In this document: positions 1 to 11,565 of the stretch, piece after piece | Layout of the letters: each line of letters begins with the position of its first letter | How positions within the stretch are numbered: position 1 is the stretch's first letter | DNA from: Arabidopsis thaliana | Lineage: Eukaryota > Streptophyta > Magnoliopsida > Brassicales > Brassicaceae | Assembly: GCF_000001735.4 (NCBI RefSeq) | Contig: NC_003071.7 | Location: 6,937,151-7,001,150 of the forward strand | DNA length: 64,000 nucleotides | Direction of reading: 5' to 3' | Made by a program: the position numbers and the translations under genes | The notes under the pieces: generated by a model | Database searches by the model: none | What the model was told of the DNA's origin: nothing | Seen by the model: only the letters and a program-made list of their open reading frames with translations

Positions 1-3000
1 AGAGTTTGGTGGGCAATCTGAGCAAAGAACAACTTCAACAGTTCATTGCTATGTTTAGCTCTCAACTTCAGCCTCAACCTCACAGTAATTCTGCAGTAGC
101 TAGCTCATCTCAAGCTGATAACATTGGTATTTCTTTCTCTCCTTCCACCTATAGTTTTATTGGGATTTTGACTGTTGCTCAACATACTCTTTCCTCTAAA
201 ACATGGGTGATAGATTCAGGAGCTATACATCATGTGAATCTGTTGTTGACTTTGAATACATCTGTTTTGAGCTCAGTGAATTTACCAGCTGGTCCCACTG
301 TGAAGATTAGTGGAGTTGGTACTTTGAGACTCAATGATGATAATCTTCTCAAGAATGTTTTATTCATACCTGAATTTTGTCTTAATCTGATGAGTATAAG
401 TTCATTGACAGATGATATTGGTTCAAGAGTGATATTTAATCAACATGCTTGTGAAATTCAGGATCTTATCAAGGGCCGGATGCTTGGTCACGGTAGGAGA
501 GTGGCTAATCTTTATGTCATGGATGTTGAAGATACAAATGTTTCAGTGAATGCAATTGTGGATATCAGTACGTGGCATAACAGACTCGGTCATGCTTCTC
601 TACAAAGACTGGATGTTATTTCAGAATCATTGGGAACTACTAAACACAAGAATAAAGGATCAGATTATTGTCATGTTTGTCATCTAGCTAAGCAGAGAAA
701 GTTGTCTTTCCCTTCTCAGAATAATGTTTGAAATGAGATTTTTGAGATGTTACACATTGATATTTGAGGGCCTTTCTCAGTTGAAATAGTGGATGGTTAT
801 AAATATTTCTTGACAACTATAATAGTTGATGATCATTCTCGTGCAACATGGATTTATTTGCTCAAAACTAAGTCTGAAGTTCTTACAATATTTTCTGATT
901 TCATTAAGCAAGTGGAGAATCATTATAAGGTTAAAGTGAAAGTTGTAAGATCTGACAATGCTCCATAACTGCGTTTTACACGTTTGTATCAACAGAAAGG
1001 GATTATGGCTTTTCATTCTTGTCCAGAGACTCCATAACAGAACTCGGTTGTAGAACGTAAACATCAGCACATTCTTAATGTGGCAAAGGCTCTCATGTTT
1101 CAATCTCAGGTACCACTTTCTCTATTGGGTGAATGTGTCTTAACAACTGTTTTCCTTATCAACAGGACACCTTCAAAGCTTCTTTCAAATAAGACTTCTT
1201 ATGAGATTCTCAATGGTACTACTCCTTAGTATGGACAGCTCAGAACATTTGGTTGCTTATGTTACAGTTCTACATCACCGAAGCAAAGACATAAGTTTCA
1301 GCCTCGATCAAAAGCTTGTATCTTCTTGGGATACCCGTCTGGTTATAAAACCTATAAATTTATGGATTTGGAGTGTAATGCCATCTTTATTTCCAGAAAT
1401 GTGGTGTTTCATGAGGAGGTGTTTCCTTTGGCTGGTACCAAGAAGTCAGAAGATTCTCTGAAATTGTGTGCACATTAGTTCATGTGCCTTCAGGTATTCA
1501 ACAATCTTCTTTCTCTTCTCTTCCATCACAAATTTCTGATCTACCACCACAAATTTCTTCACAGAGAGTTAGGAAACCTTCTACTCATCTGTCAGATTAT
1601 GTTTGCAAGAATACGCAATCTGATCAAAAATATCCTATATCTTCTACTATCTCTTATTCTCAAATTTCTCCATCTCACATGTGTTATATCGATAATATCA
1701 CAAAAATTCTTATTTCCACCAATTTTCCTGAGGCACAAGGCACTAAAGAATGGTGTGAAGCTGTTGATGTTGAGATTGGTGCTATGGAATCTACGAATAA
1801 ATGGGAGATTACTACATTACCAAAGGATAAGAAGGCAGTGGGTTGTAAATGGGTGTTTACTTTGAAAATTTTGGCAGATGGTAGTCTTGAGAGGTATAAG
1901 GCTAGACTGGTTGCTAAGGGTTATACTCAAAAGGAGGGTCTTGATTATACGAATACATTTTCTCCAGTTGCTAAGATGACAACGATCAAGTTGCTGTTAA
2001 AGATATATGCTTCTAAGAAATGGTTTCTGAAACAGCTTGATGTGTCTAATTCTTTCTTGAATGGGGAGTTGGAGGAAGAAATATACATGAAGTTACCTGA
2101 AGGATCTGCTGAGAGAAAGGGTATTATCTTACCATCAAATGCAGTTTGTCGTTTAAAAAGGTCCATTTATGGTTTGAAACAGGCTTCTAGACAATGGTTT
2201 AAGAAATTTTCCGCATCTTTACTCAGTTTGGGATTCTTCAAAATACATGGAGATCACACACTGTTTCTCATAGATTGTGGAGGTGAGTATGTGGTTGTGT
2301 TGGTGTTGGTGTATGTTGATGATATTGTCATTGCTAGTACTAATGAGGATTTACATAATCTTTTCAAGTTAAGAGACCTTGGAGATTTGAAGTATTTTTT
2401 GTGTTTGGAAATTTCTAGAACTGAAGTAGGCATCTCATTATGTCACAGAAAAAATGCTTGGGAGTTGTTGGCATCTATTGGTATGATTAACTGCAAACCT
2501 GTTTCAGTTCCAATGATTACAAATGTGAAACTGATGAAAGCTGATGGTGAGTTACTTGAGGATAGAGAACAGTATCGTCGTATTGTTGGAAAGTTGATGG
2601 ATTTGACTATAACTAGGCCGGATATCACTTTGCGGTGAACATGTTATGTCAATTCTCTTCTACACCTAGGACTACTCATCTTCAAGCTGCTCACAGAGTT
2701 CTTCAATATATTAAAGGCATTGTTGGTCAAGGCTTATTCTATTCTGCTTCATCTGATCTTACTCTGAAAGGATTTGCAGATTCAGATTGGGTTTCTTGTG
2801 CTGATAGTCGTCGCTCTACTACTGGTTTCACTATGTTTGTTGGTGATTCACTCATATCATTGAGATCTAAGAAGCAACGTGTTGTTTCTCGATCATCAGC
2901 TGAGGCTGAATATAGAGCGCTTGCACTTGCTACTTGTGAGCTGGTATCGTTACATACATTGCTCGTTTCTTTGACGGCTGCTACTTCAGTTCCTATCTTG

Positions 3001-3421
3001 TTTTCAAACAGTACAACCGCGATCTATATAGCAATCAATCCTGTCTTCCACGAGAGAACAAAGCATACTGAAATTGATTGCAACACCGTGCGAGAAAAGG
3101 TAGATGATGGTGAGTTAAAGTTGCTACACGTTCGCACGGAAGATCAAGTAGCTGATATCATGACTAAACCTCTGTCCCCTCACCAATTTGAACATCTTAA
3201 GTTCAAGATGAGTATTCTCAACATCTTTGAATCCTCATCTTCAGGGGGCATATGAGAAAGTGTTGGTTTATTTATGTGGTTTAGTTGATTATGTATTTCG
3301 GTTATGTTAACGGGTTGTATAGTCATAGTATATGTACTTGTACAAATACATTTTACAGAGTTAATGAGAAAATATCTCCATCAATCTCTAACAAACTCTC
3401 TCATCTCTCTCAATCGTAATA
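1..3421 (+). mobile_element. Ty1/copia LTR retrotransposon, 3' part, degraded fossil
   Basis: Translation matches, in order, the end of gag, the protease, integrase, reverse transcriptase and RNase H of the copia element at 16879-21667, clearly the same family. The 5' LTR and most of gag lie outside the window. The element is broken, with several interruptions to its reading frame, and differs from its young relative at many sites, so it is much older. A purine-rich tract before about 3250 and an LTR-like end at 3421 close it. It lies in the same orientation as the second copy, about 14 kb away. Family certain; age relative only. Confidence 0.93.
3250..3421 (+). repeat. 3' LTR of the degraded copia element
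   Basis: Short LTR of about 170 bp directly after the purine-rich tract. It ends in CGTAATA, the same terminal bases as the LTRs of the young element, and carries the related stretch CAACAAACTCTCTC-like near its end. The left border is approximate. Confidence 0.65.
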
Positions 3422-4881
3422 GCTTTCGCTTCCGCGTTCCCGCTTCCGATTCCATGCAACTTAAATATGGGAAGTTAAGAAAGATGAGAATTATATATTT
3501 TATAATATTTTCGATTAAGTCCTCAATGTTTGTAAGATATTAGTAAACAACCTCGAAGTATTTTACTTTTACATTGTTTTTCACAAGAATCAATTGAACA
3601 AATAGTTTTGGATAATTACATTATATTTCTTAAATGTTTACTAATTTACGAAGTAAATACTAGTTAGACTAAAATAAAAATTAATGTTAGAAAATTCGAC
3701 AAAAATTTATATATATGGTTGAGTATTGATTCCATTTAGTTCTCTATGATGACTAAAGAGATAATTTTTTACTACTCGAATTAATATGACAAAAAATTTA
3801 TAAGTGATATTATCTTACAATTGCCAGTATATATATGTATATATTTTGCACAATGTCAAAATTACAAAGTCACAAAACCAAACAAACATATAAATATCGT
3901 CAAAGTAAGATGCAATTGTAAGTTTTTACATGTTGGCTTGAAGAGACGCGAATTTGCTTCGAATTGAGATACTAAAATAATTTATAAGATAAATTGTTTT
4001 TATTTACAAAAATTAACACAATATTATATGTTAAATATCATATTCAAAAACCTTATAAGATCTCGAAAAACATTTTTATATCCATTTTTGAGATTTTTTG
4101 TTTAAAATATGTTTTTTTACCATTTATTGAAATATTTACACTCTATGGAGATTGTCTTTAAATTTAGTTTTTTTTTTCTTATCCCATTAATGAAATTATT
4201 TGAAAACAAAAATAAAAATCTTAAATTAATCTTGATAAAAGGAAAATATACTGTTTAAAATATTTTTTAACATAATGTTTTTTAAATGTCCTATTCTGTT
4301 TTGGGTTAAAGCCTATATTAATTGACATATTCACAATTTAGTCCATATACTTTCTTTTGTTCTACATATAAGAAAACAAACAAAGAGTTTCTGAAGAGAA
4401 AAAAAATAATTAAAAAAAGTGATTCAAATCCGGCCACCGTCATTGTCGCCGTGACAAGCACCACCGTCTCTGAAGCTTCAATCTACTTAATGATGCAAAG
4501 CTTCCACCATTAGCAGCAGCAGCTGATTTTGTTGTTCTCGTCAGCTTTACCAACTGACGCCTCCGCTTCTCTTCTACCTTTAACGTCTTCTTTTCAAAGA
4601 GAGGCCGCCCTATCTAGTAATTGCAAACACATTTGGTATGTCATGAAGTTGTTGTTATCAGCCAGTCATTGATTAGTGTTAGAATGCGGGCTCAAAAGTT
4701 TGAAACATGCATGTCTACAAAAGGTGTTCAAGATTAAACGTTGTGGTTGTGTTATCGAGGTATGATCTTTGGAAAATCAAGAGACAGATCCAATTCCTAT
4801 TACCGACTCATCTTCATCTTCTTACCATTACTTTTAGTGCGCTCCAAACGCTAGAGGTTTTGTTGCAATCATCAACAGAAC
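3422..4881. other. geneless AT-rich stretch
   Basis: No open frame with coding character and no repeat that I recognise. It is the old insertion site of the hAT element that follows; the 8-bp target duplicate ATGATGAT closes it at 4882-4889. Confidence 0.5.
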
Positions 4882-4889
4882 ATGATGAT

Positions 4890-7800
4890 TAAGGATGTTA
4901 ATATGGGCTTATAATTTAGGATCGGCCCGAGTCCGTTAAAAAAATATAAGCCCTAACCCTAATAAAATTAAATAAAAGATTTTGGGCTAAGATAAGGCTA
5001 TACTCAAATTGTTATGGGCTAAAATAGGGTTGGCCCTATTACACTCTTTTATTATTCTCTGTTTTTTTTTTTTTCTTCTCTTTCTCCCAAACGCTCTTCT
5101 TCTTCGATCTCTTCTTCTTCAATCTCTTCTTATTTGATTTCTTCTCTGAAACCATAAGAGTTGAAGATTTGATCTGACTATATAGAGAAACAGAAGCTTG
5201 GTGAAGTAGCAACAACCCTAATTTTTCAATCCCTAAAGGTGAAGTTTTTGTTCTTCTTTTTCTTTGATTCTACTCTTTTTCGTCACAATAGCAAAATAGT
5301 GATCTGGGTTGGCATTTTTATTGAAGGATTTTGGTGGGTTCGTGTTAGATTTTGGTGGGTTTAGGTTGGTGTTGGGTTTGGGTTCGTGTCAGATTTTAAT
5401 TTTAGAGATTCATGTATGTATTTGATCTTAATTAGCTTTGATGATACTCATATCCAACTAGTATATTTGTACGTTGATGGTTTTTACTAAATATCTACTC
5501 TTCTGCTATCTAGGAACATAGCTTAAGCTATGTTTAGGGTTTAGTTATGCAGCAAGTTTATTGGAGATCCATGTTACTTAGTGTCTTGCAGGCCTATGAT
5601 GATGCGAGAACTTTGAGTCAAATACTAGTTGGATTTTACTAAAGTCTTTATTTAAGACTTAGCTATGACTTTATGTTGATGTAATTAAAATTTGTTATGT
5701 AGTATGGATCAGCAATCACTGGAAAGAATTGCTCTTCTAGAAGCTGAAAACGAACGCACGAAGATGGAGATGAATGCTGAAGTTGAAACTCAAGGGCAGA
5801 ACCAAACAGAAAGTGTCACTCAACCATGTCAACGAGCTAAACGGGTACGTAAAAAACAGAGAGCTTTGTGTTGGGACGAATTTACATCCGTAGGAATAGA
5901 GGAAGATGGAAAAGAAAGGGCTAGATGTCACCATTGTGGTATTAAGTTGGTAGTAGAAAAGTCATATGGAACATCAACAATGAACCGCCATCTAACACTT
6001 TGCCCCGAAAGGCCTCAGCCTGAAACTAGACCTAAGAATGATCATAAAGTTGATCGAGAGATGACTTCTGAGATAATAATATATCATGATATGCCTTTTC
6101 GATATGTTGAATATGAAAAGGTGAGGGCTAGAGATAAATTTTTAAACCCGGATTGTCAACCTATATGTATACAAACAGCTGCACTCGATGTGTTTAAGAG
6201 ATTTGAGATAGAGAAAGCTAAGTTGATAGATGTTTTCGCTAAACACAACGGTCGGGTGTGTTTAACAGCAGATTTATGGTCGTCTCGAAGTACAGTGACA
6301 GGATATATTTGTGTAACTTCACATTATATTGATGAATCATGGAGGCTAAACAATAAGATATTAGCTTTTTGTGATCTTAAGCCTCCAAACAATGGTGAGG
6401 AAATAGCTAAGAAAGTTTATGATTGCTTGAAAGAATGGGGTTTGGAGAAAAAGATATTAACTATCAGGCTGGATAATGCTTCTGCGAACACTAGTATGCA
6501 AACTATTCTTAAGCATCGACTTCAGAGTGGTAATGGGCTATTGTGTGGAGGAAATTTTTTGAATGTGAGGTGTTGTGCACATATATTGAATCTGATTGTG
6601 CAAGCCGGGTTAGAATTAGCGAGTGGTCTGTTGGAGAATATCAGAGAGAGTGTAAAGTTTGTAAAAGCAAGTGAGTCAAGGAAAGATTCGTTTGCAACTT
6701 GCTTAGAGTGCGTAGGGATCAAGAGTGGAGCTGGGTTGTCTCTAGATGTCTCCACTCGTTGGAATTCAACCTATGAAATGCTAGCAAGAGCTTTAAAATT
6801 CAGAAAAGCATTTGCTATTTTGAATTTGTATGAAAGAGGTTATTGTTCTTTGCCTACAGAAGAAGAGTGGGATCGTTGAACTGTGGAAAATTGAGTTGTT
6901 GTTGATGAAATATGCTAATTGTGATGATGTTGATGTAAGAGAAATGGCTAAGAAGATGCAAAGGAAATTTGCAAAGTATTGGAATGAATATAGTGTTATT
7001 CTAGCTATGGGAGCTGCCTTAGATCCAAGACTAAAGTTGCAGATACTTAAGTCAGCTTATAACAAAGTGGATCCCGTCACGGCCGAGGGAAAAGTTGATA
7101 TTGTGAGGAATAATCTGATTTCGCTTTATGAAGAATACCAAACTAAATCTGCAAGTTCTTCGAACTCTTCAACCACACTTACTCCACACGAGCTTCTCAA
7201 TGAATCGCCACTTGAAGCAGATGTGAATGATGTAAGTATAATAATATATTTGAATATCTTTTACTAGTTCTTGTTTTTGTTTAACTAATTTTGTGTGTAT
7301 TTGTGTATTTACAGGATCTTTTTGAGCTTGAAAGTAGTCTCATATCTGCTTCAAAAAGTACCAAGTCAACTTTGGAAATCTATTTGGATGATGAACCAAA
7401 ATTAGAGATGAAGACTTTCTCTCACATGGAAATTTTAAACTTTTGGAAAGAGAATCAACATAGGTATGGTGATTTAGCTTCAATGGCATCTGATTTGTTA
7501 GTATCCCAATCACCACAGTAGCATCAGAGTCTGCTTTCAGCGTTGGAGGATGGGTGTTAAATCTTTTTAGGAATCGTCTTCTTCCCCAAATGTGCAAGCA
7601 TTAATTTGCACCCGCAATTGGCTTCGTGGATATGCAGATCTTGAAGGTAAAATTGTAATTTGAAGTTACTAACTTATATGAATCATTCTCTTAATTTAAC
7701 TTGTATCATTAAATTGCAGGAGACATCGAAGAACTTTTTGCTGAAGAAGATAATGATGCTACAAAGATGACAAGTAGTTCAGGAGTTGGAGATTCTAACA

Positions 7801-8114
7801 TATGATGAGAAGTTTTTTTTGCTCAGTTTTTTTTGGACAAATATCGGTAACAATGTTTTATATTTCAGCAAAATGACAAGAAACAATGTTTTATATTTCA
7901 GCAAAACAATAGTGTTATTATCTTATAATTGTTTTTGTTTGAAAAACCTTTCTCTTTAAATATAAAGAAAAAACTTAAGGGCTACAAAGGGCCAGAAAAG
8001 GGCTCAACCCTGTTTTAATTTTTTTAGGGCTTAAAAAGGGGTAGGGCTCACTTAGGGCTGAGCTTTAAATAAATAGGGCTGGGTTGGGCTGGGAAACCTT
8101 TTTTAACATCCCTA
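4890..8114 (+). mobile_element. hAT-superfamily DNA transposon (Ac/Tag-like)
   Basis: The ends are inverted repeats: TAAGGATGTTAA at 4890-4901 and the complement of TAGGGATGTTAA at 8103-8114. Both sides carry the 8-bp direct repeat ATGATGAT (4882-4889 and 8115-8122), the target duplication length of hAT elements. Subterminal regions are rich in GGGCT and AGCCC motifs in opposing orientation, as usual for transposase binding regions in this superfamily. Inside is a damaged transposase gene, so the copy is non-autonomous. Because the flank is an ATG run, the duplication could be shifted by three bases. Confidence 0.9.
5704..7805 (+). pseudogene. hAT transposase pseudogene (BED zinc finger, hAT dimerisation)
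   Basis: The start chosen is the methionine of MDQQSLERIALLEAENE at 5704. Residues about 55-105 form a BED zinc finger (CHHCG ... HLTLC). Next come the RNase H-like core with TADLWSSRS and CCAHILNLIVQ, the LDVSTRWNSTYEML motif, and a C-terminal hAT dimerisation region (SESAFSVGG, then LEGDIEELF). An intron fits at about 7230-7314 (GTAAGT ... TTACAG) and another at about 7648-7719. Compared with intact RICESLEEPER/DAYSLEEPER-type proteins, a segment is missing between EEWDR (about 6877) and WKIELLL (about 6880), where the frame also changes. Further frame changes occur near 7500 and 7590, so no full transposase can be made. Confidence 0.88.
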
Positions 8115-8158
8115 ATGATGATGATAAGAGATGCGTTTTAAGCTTTTTGGGGAGTCTT

Positions 8159-8565
8159 TTTTTTTTGGTGGAATGAGGGAGACTATGTCTCCCATTTTAT
8201 TAAAGAAAACTAAAAGAAATTACAATCTAACAAGTCGCAGGCATGAGAGCCCTCTAGCGTCATCCAGCATAATCGAATTAACAAAATCTGGCTTAGTATA
8301 AAAAAAATGAAAACCTAAAGGAAGAGAGAACGCATAGTTTGCTAACCCATCCGCAAGGCGGTTAGCCTCCCTATACACGTATGAAACTCGGATTATCCAG
8401 TCCTTTGAAATGAAGCCATAGCACAACCGTACTAGGAAAGACAGTGGATGTGCATCGCTAATCCCTGTCGTCAAAAAGCCCACCACAATCTCAGAATCCA
8501 CCTCAAGCCTGACTCTCGGAGATCGTCGTTCCCAAGCCATGTATAACCTATAGTAAACACCCCAT
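8159..8565 (-). mobile_element. 5'-truncated LINE (L1 type) 3' end with RNase H domain
   Basis: The minus-strand frame at 8220-8540 reads as an RNase H domain of plant LINEs (RLEVDSEIVVGFLTTG, then YREANRLADGLANYA). The element ends in a T run at 8157-8166, which is its poly(A) tail on the minus strand. It is flanked by an 18-bp direct repeat differing at one base: 8141-8158 and 8566-8583, with core GGGGAGTCTT. This is classic target-primed reverse transcription with heavy 5' truncation. It landed 27 bp from the right end of the hAT element. Confidence 0.85.
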
Positions 8566-8583
8566 AGCTTTTCGGGGAGTCTT

Positions 8584-9005
8584 GGATAGAGTTAAAATCA
8601 TCTATACCATTTCTCCTAAGCTTTTTGATGCAGTGGCGCAACATTAAACCCCAATCTCATTTTCTTCAGTCTGCAGTTTGGTTTATAAATAAACTATCTA
8701 TCACTTGATTAATAAATTAATCAAAGATTTTTGTTGATAATTTGGGTTTAACTGGATAAAAGGGTTAAACCACCAGACTCTGTCAACAGTAGGGAATAAA
8801 TATCATCTTTATCTTTTATGTTTTCATAATAAGTATGAGCAGCCTCAATACTCATATTACATTTTCAATTTTCAACAAAATTGTTAATAGGAGAAGACTA
8901 AGTATAATACTATTCAACAACTGTTCAATAAAACAAAAACTAGGAAACAAATGGATTCAACAAGTAAAGGATGATAAGAGTTGAAAACTCATATATATCT
9001 AACTA
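8584..9005. other. geneless stretch
   Basis: AT-rich, with no coding frame and no repeat structure that I can see. Confidence 0.4.
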
Positions 9006-9430
9006 TCTCTTTATTATTAAAAGGGAAGTACAAATTGAAATTTTGTCTAATTTGGCCTTAATTTAGATTTCAATTTTGGATTTTGTTCTTTGCTATTTAA
9101 AATCATTAAGGATAATTTGGTCTTAACAATCTCCTAAACTTTACATGATCCGATTCAATCTAAACCGTTCAATAAAATTAATTTCCTTCAATCTAAAATG
9201 TTCAACAAAAATAAGGAATCTATGTCGTTTTTGAAATCAAAGTATGATCACATTCCATCCCTGAAAATACTATATTCAATCACGAAATCAATAATCAATA
9301 ATATTCAAATTATATATTACGATTCTTCACTAATCACTAGAAATTTATATTTATAAATTTAAGATATTAAATTTATTCAAATATTTAGTATAAGAACCAA
9401 ATAAACCGATTGCCCGCGGTAAACTGCTGG
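9006..9430 (+). mobile_element. probable small non-autonomous Helitron (ATREP-like)
   Basis: It begins with TC after an A, in the context TCTCTTTATTATTAAAAGGG, a typical left end of Arabidopsis Helitrons. The first 110 bp or so resemble the sequence starting at 27566. It ends in CTGG (a CTRR end) followed by T at 9431. Just inside the end is a weak GC-rich hairpin (ACCG ... CGGT), decayed compared with the perfect one at 55764. No coding content. Confidence 0.5.
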
Positions 9431-9640
9431 TTAAAGTTATTATTATTTGAGAAGGACTTTGAATTTGATACATCTAACTATTGGCAAGTGGGGTTGGGAA
9501 AAAAAGAATAAGATAAGACAATAGGATTCGCTTGGGCCAGACCATATCCAAATGCAACGAATAAAGCAATATAGATATTAACGACACGTCACTACAAATA
9601 TCACAAAGATATGAATTCGTCAAAAATAGGAAAAAGAAGA

Positions 9641-9729
9641 TCCGACCTGCCGGAATCGAACCAGCGACCTAAAGATTATCTGTTTTAAACAACTACAGTC
9701 TTCCGCTCTACCAACTGAGCTAAGGTCGG
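9641..9729 (-). tRNA. tRNA-Tyr (anticodon GTA) with a 16-nt intron
   Basis: On the minus strand the sequence folds as a tRNA. The acceptor stem is CCGACCT/AGGTCGG with discriminator A. The A box is TTAGCTCAGTTGG. The anticodon stem is GAAGA/TCTTT with loop CTGTAGA. The B box is GGTTCGATTCC. After the base following the anticodon sits a 16-nt intron, at the place where nuclear tRNA-Tyr genes of plants are always interrupted. Removal leaves a 73-nt mature tRNA. A T-rich pol III stop is not obvious immediately downstream on the minus strand; the nearest run is at about 9628-9636. It looks functional. Confidence 0.95.
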
Positions 9730-10202
9730 ATGATGATATGATTCAACACTAAATATATTTATACTATATCATAAAGTATTTGAAAACGTGGAATTTTTTA
9801 TTTATTTGAACACGTGGAAAATTCAAGAAGGTGAAAGAGATATTTTTTGGTTTCAATGATTTGAAACTGTATGTGCATATGGAAAATTCAAGAAGGCCAA
9901 AGAGATATTTTTTGGATTTTGATGATTTTTCCAGCCATTAGAATTTAGAAACTATGTACATATATATATACCAAAAAGACAACTCTTCTATAGTTGGACC
10001 GTGGACGGTGCCAAAGTGTAAAACAGATTGTCCACTTTCGTGTCAATAACACAATTATTTGAAAACACCAATCAAACTTGTCATGGTTTTGCAAGTCCAA
10101 AAGACCAAAAGGCCCTATTCTTTGTCTACATAAAGCTCACATGCATCTCTCTCTCTCTCTCTCTCGTTCATAATGAGATATTAAGATCAACAAAAGGAAA
10201 GA
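9730..10202. promoter_or_regulatory. upstream region of the small gene at 10203
   Basis: AT-rich, containing a direct repeat near 9800-9915 (GAAAATTCAAGAAGG occurs twice, followed by AGAGATATTTTTTGG). A CT dinucleotide run at about 10147-10164 lies just before the coding start; such pyrimidine tracts are common in plant 5' leaders. Confidence 0.4.
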
Positions 10203-10436
10203 ATGGCAAAAGCTATGGAGCTTTGGGTGGGAGAGATGAAGAAGATGAGTGAGAAGATAAACACTAGAAATCCATTGATGCAAAGGAAGAATTCAACATC
10301 TGTTGTGTCCAAACAACAACAAGGATCAGAAGAAGAAAGAGGACTTATTAACCAAAAGATTAGAGAGAAAAATGAAGCTGTAACTATGTCTGAGCTCACT
10401 GTTTGTCTTCTCATGGACCGTTTTGTTCCTTGGTGA
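10203..10436 (+). CDS. small conserved plant protein, 77 aa, function unknown
   Basis: A single-exon frame of 77 residues with an ATG in good context (AAAGAATGGC). The N-terminal half is basic and glutamine- and serine-rich. The C-terminus reads SELTVCLLMDRFVPW, a short motif that I recognise at the end of small uncharacterised proteins in many land plants. That is the main reason to believe this frame. There is no signal peptide or membrane segment. The overlapping frame on the opposite strand is a mirror effect. In the A. thaliana map a small gene of unknown function lies just before COR413-PM1, which agrees with this position. No function can be assigned. Confidence 0.72.
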   Translation: MAKAMELWVGEMKKMSEKINTRNPLMQRKNSTSVVSKQQQGSEEERGLINQKIREKNEAVTMSELTVCLLMDRFVPW

Positions 10437-11095
10437 TCTTTCCATACCCAACTACTTCTAGATCTCTTCTTTGGTGATGTGTATATATATATCTAGAAAC
10501 TACATGTAGTATGTCTATATATCAGATTTTGTTTGTGCAGACCATGTTTTTAAGTTTCCTTGTAAACCTGTGAAAGTAATGTGTTTGAGAAACATATTTT
10601 TATTACTTTAATCAATAGTGTTCAATTATTATTAACCGGGATTTATATGAAGATGGAACTTTCTATTCACTCTGTAATTAGGAACATTCGCATCATTCAG
10701 TAAGAAATAAAACAAGAAATGATTATAATTTTTCTAATAACGTAGGAATTCTGAGGGAACCCAAAACTAAAATTTGATTGAAAGATTTTGAAGTGGCCAA
10801 TCATGAATGAGATTGCTGGAAGATATCATCAATATTCAATACAGATAACGATTTTTTTTTTTTTTTATTGATACCAAATGAGCTTTCGGCTTTTGGCCCA
10901 GACGGAAACAACGGTTACAAAAGGTTTGGGCTTTGGGCTTTGGGCTTTTGATCCACATGACGATCATATAGTTCTTTCCTTCAACACAAAACACTTGAAG
11001 TGTATCTTATCAACTAAACTCTATTCCAGCAAAATTATTTCAAAATTAGATATATGGGAGAATTTTTACAGGCCATTCTAGATTTTCATTAACGC
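10437..11095. other. 3' flank and intergenic DNA
   Basis: Contains the likely 3' UTR of the small gene, then AT-rich DNA with a T run at 10852-10867 and repeated GGGCTTT motifs near 10927-10950. No gene seen. Confidence 0.4.
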
Positions 11096-11388
11096 TGTGA
11101 TTTATCCGTTAATAAGTACGATTAAGAGTAAAACGACGTCGTTTGCAATTGAAACAAAAATCCCCAATTCAGAAATAAGAAACCCTAGATCCTCAAATCT
11201 CTTCTTCTTTTCTTCTTCGAATTCACTCCTGTATTTTGAAATCAAAGTGAATTGCAAGGCACAAAGTTCATGCTTTAAAGCACTGCAAATGGCGAAGTCA
11301 TGATTTATATGGCATTTTTCCTGTTTTTGTTTCAATTGCAAACGACGTCGTTTTGCTCTTAAACGGTCTCATTAACGGATAAATCACA
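11096..11388. mobile_element. foldback MITE-like element with arms of about 60 bp
   Basis: The left arm (11096-11156) and right arm (11328-11388) are inverted copies of each other. Both start TGTGATTTATCCGTTAAT and reach the palindrome AAACGACGTCGTTT (11131-11144 and 11340-11353), then GCAATTGAAACA. Between the arms lie about 170 bp. I could not find a clear target duplication. The palindrome is shared with the larger foldback element at 57484-58615. It is probably a non-autonomous MULE-type element, but the superfamily is uncertain. Confidence 0.7.
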
Positions 11389-11565
11389 TCTTCTAATTGC
11401 TCTGTTTATTCAGTTGATGTTGTGACTAATTTGGCTCTGTCAACGAAAGTTAGTGATTTTATCTGAAGTCAACACGTAATTGATGATTTTAATCACAAAG
11501 TACAAAGTTTATGTTTAAAGCACCACAAATTGCGAAGTCGTGATTTAAATGACATTTTTCCCGTT
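11261..11565 (+). repeat. dispersed direct repeat, about 65 bp, two copies
   Basis: 11261-11325 and 11502-11565 are diverged copies of one sequence: ACAAAGTT, then TTTAAAGCAC, CGAAGTC and GATTTA, then CATTTTTC. The first copy is inside the foldback element and the second 114 bp outside it. The element is therefore either part of a larger repeat or inserted next to an older duplication. Confidence 0.7.
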
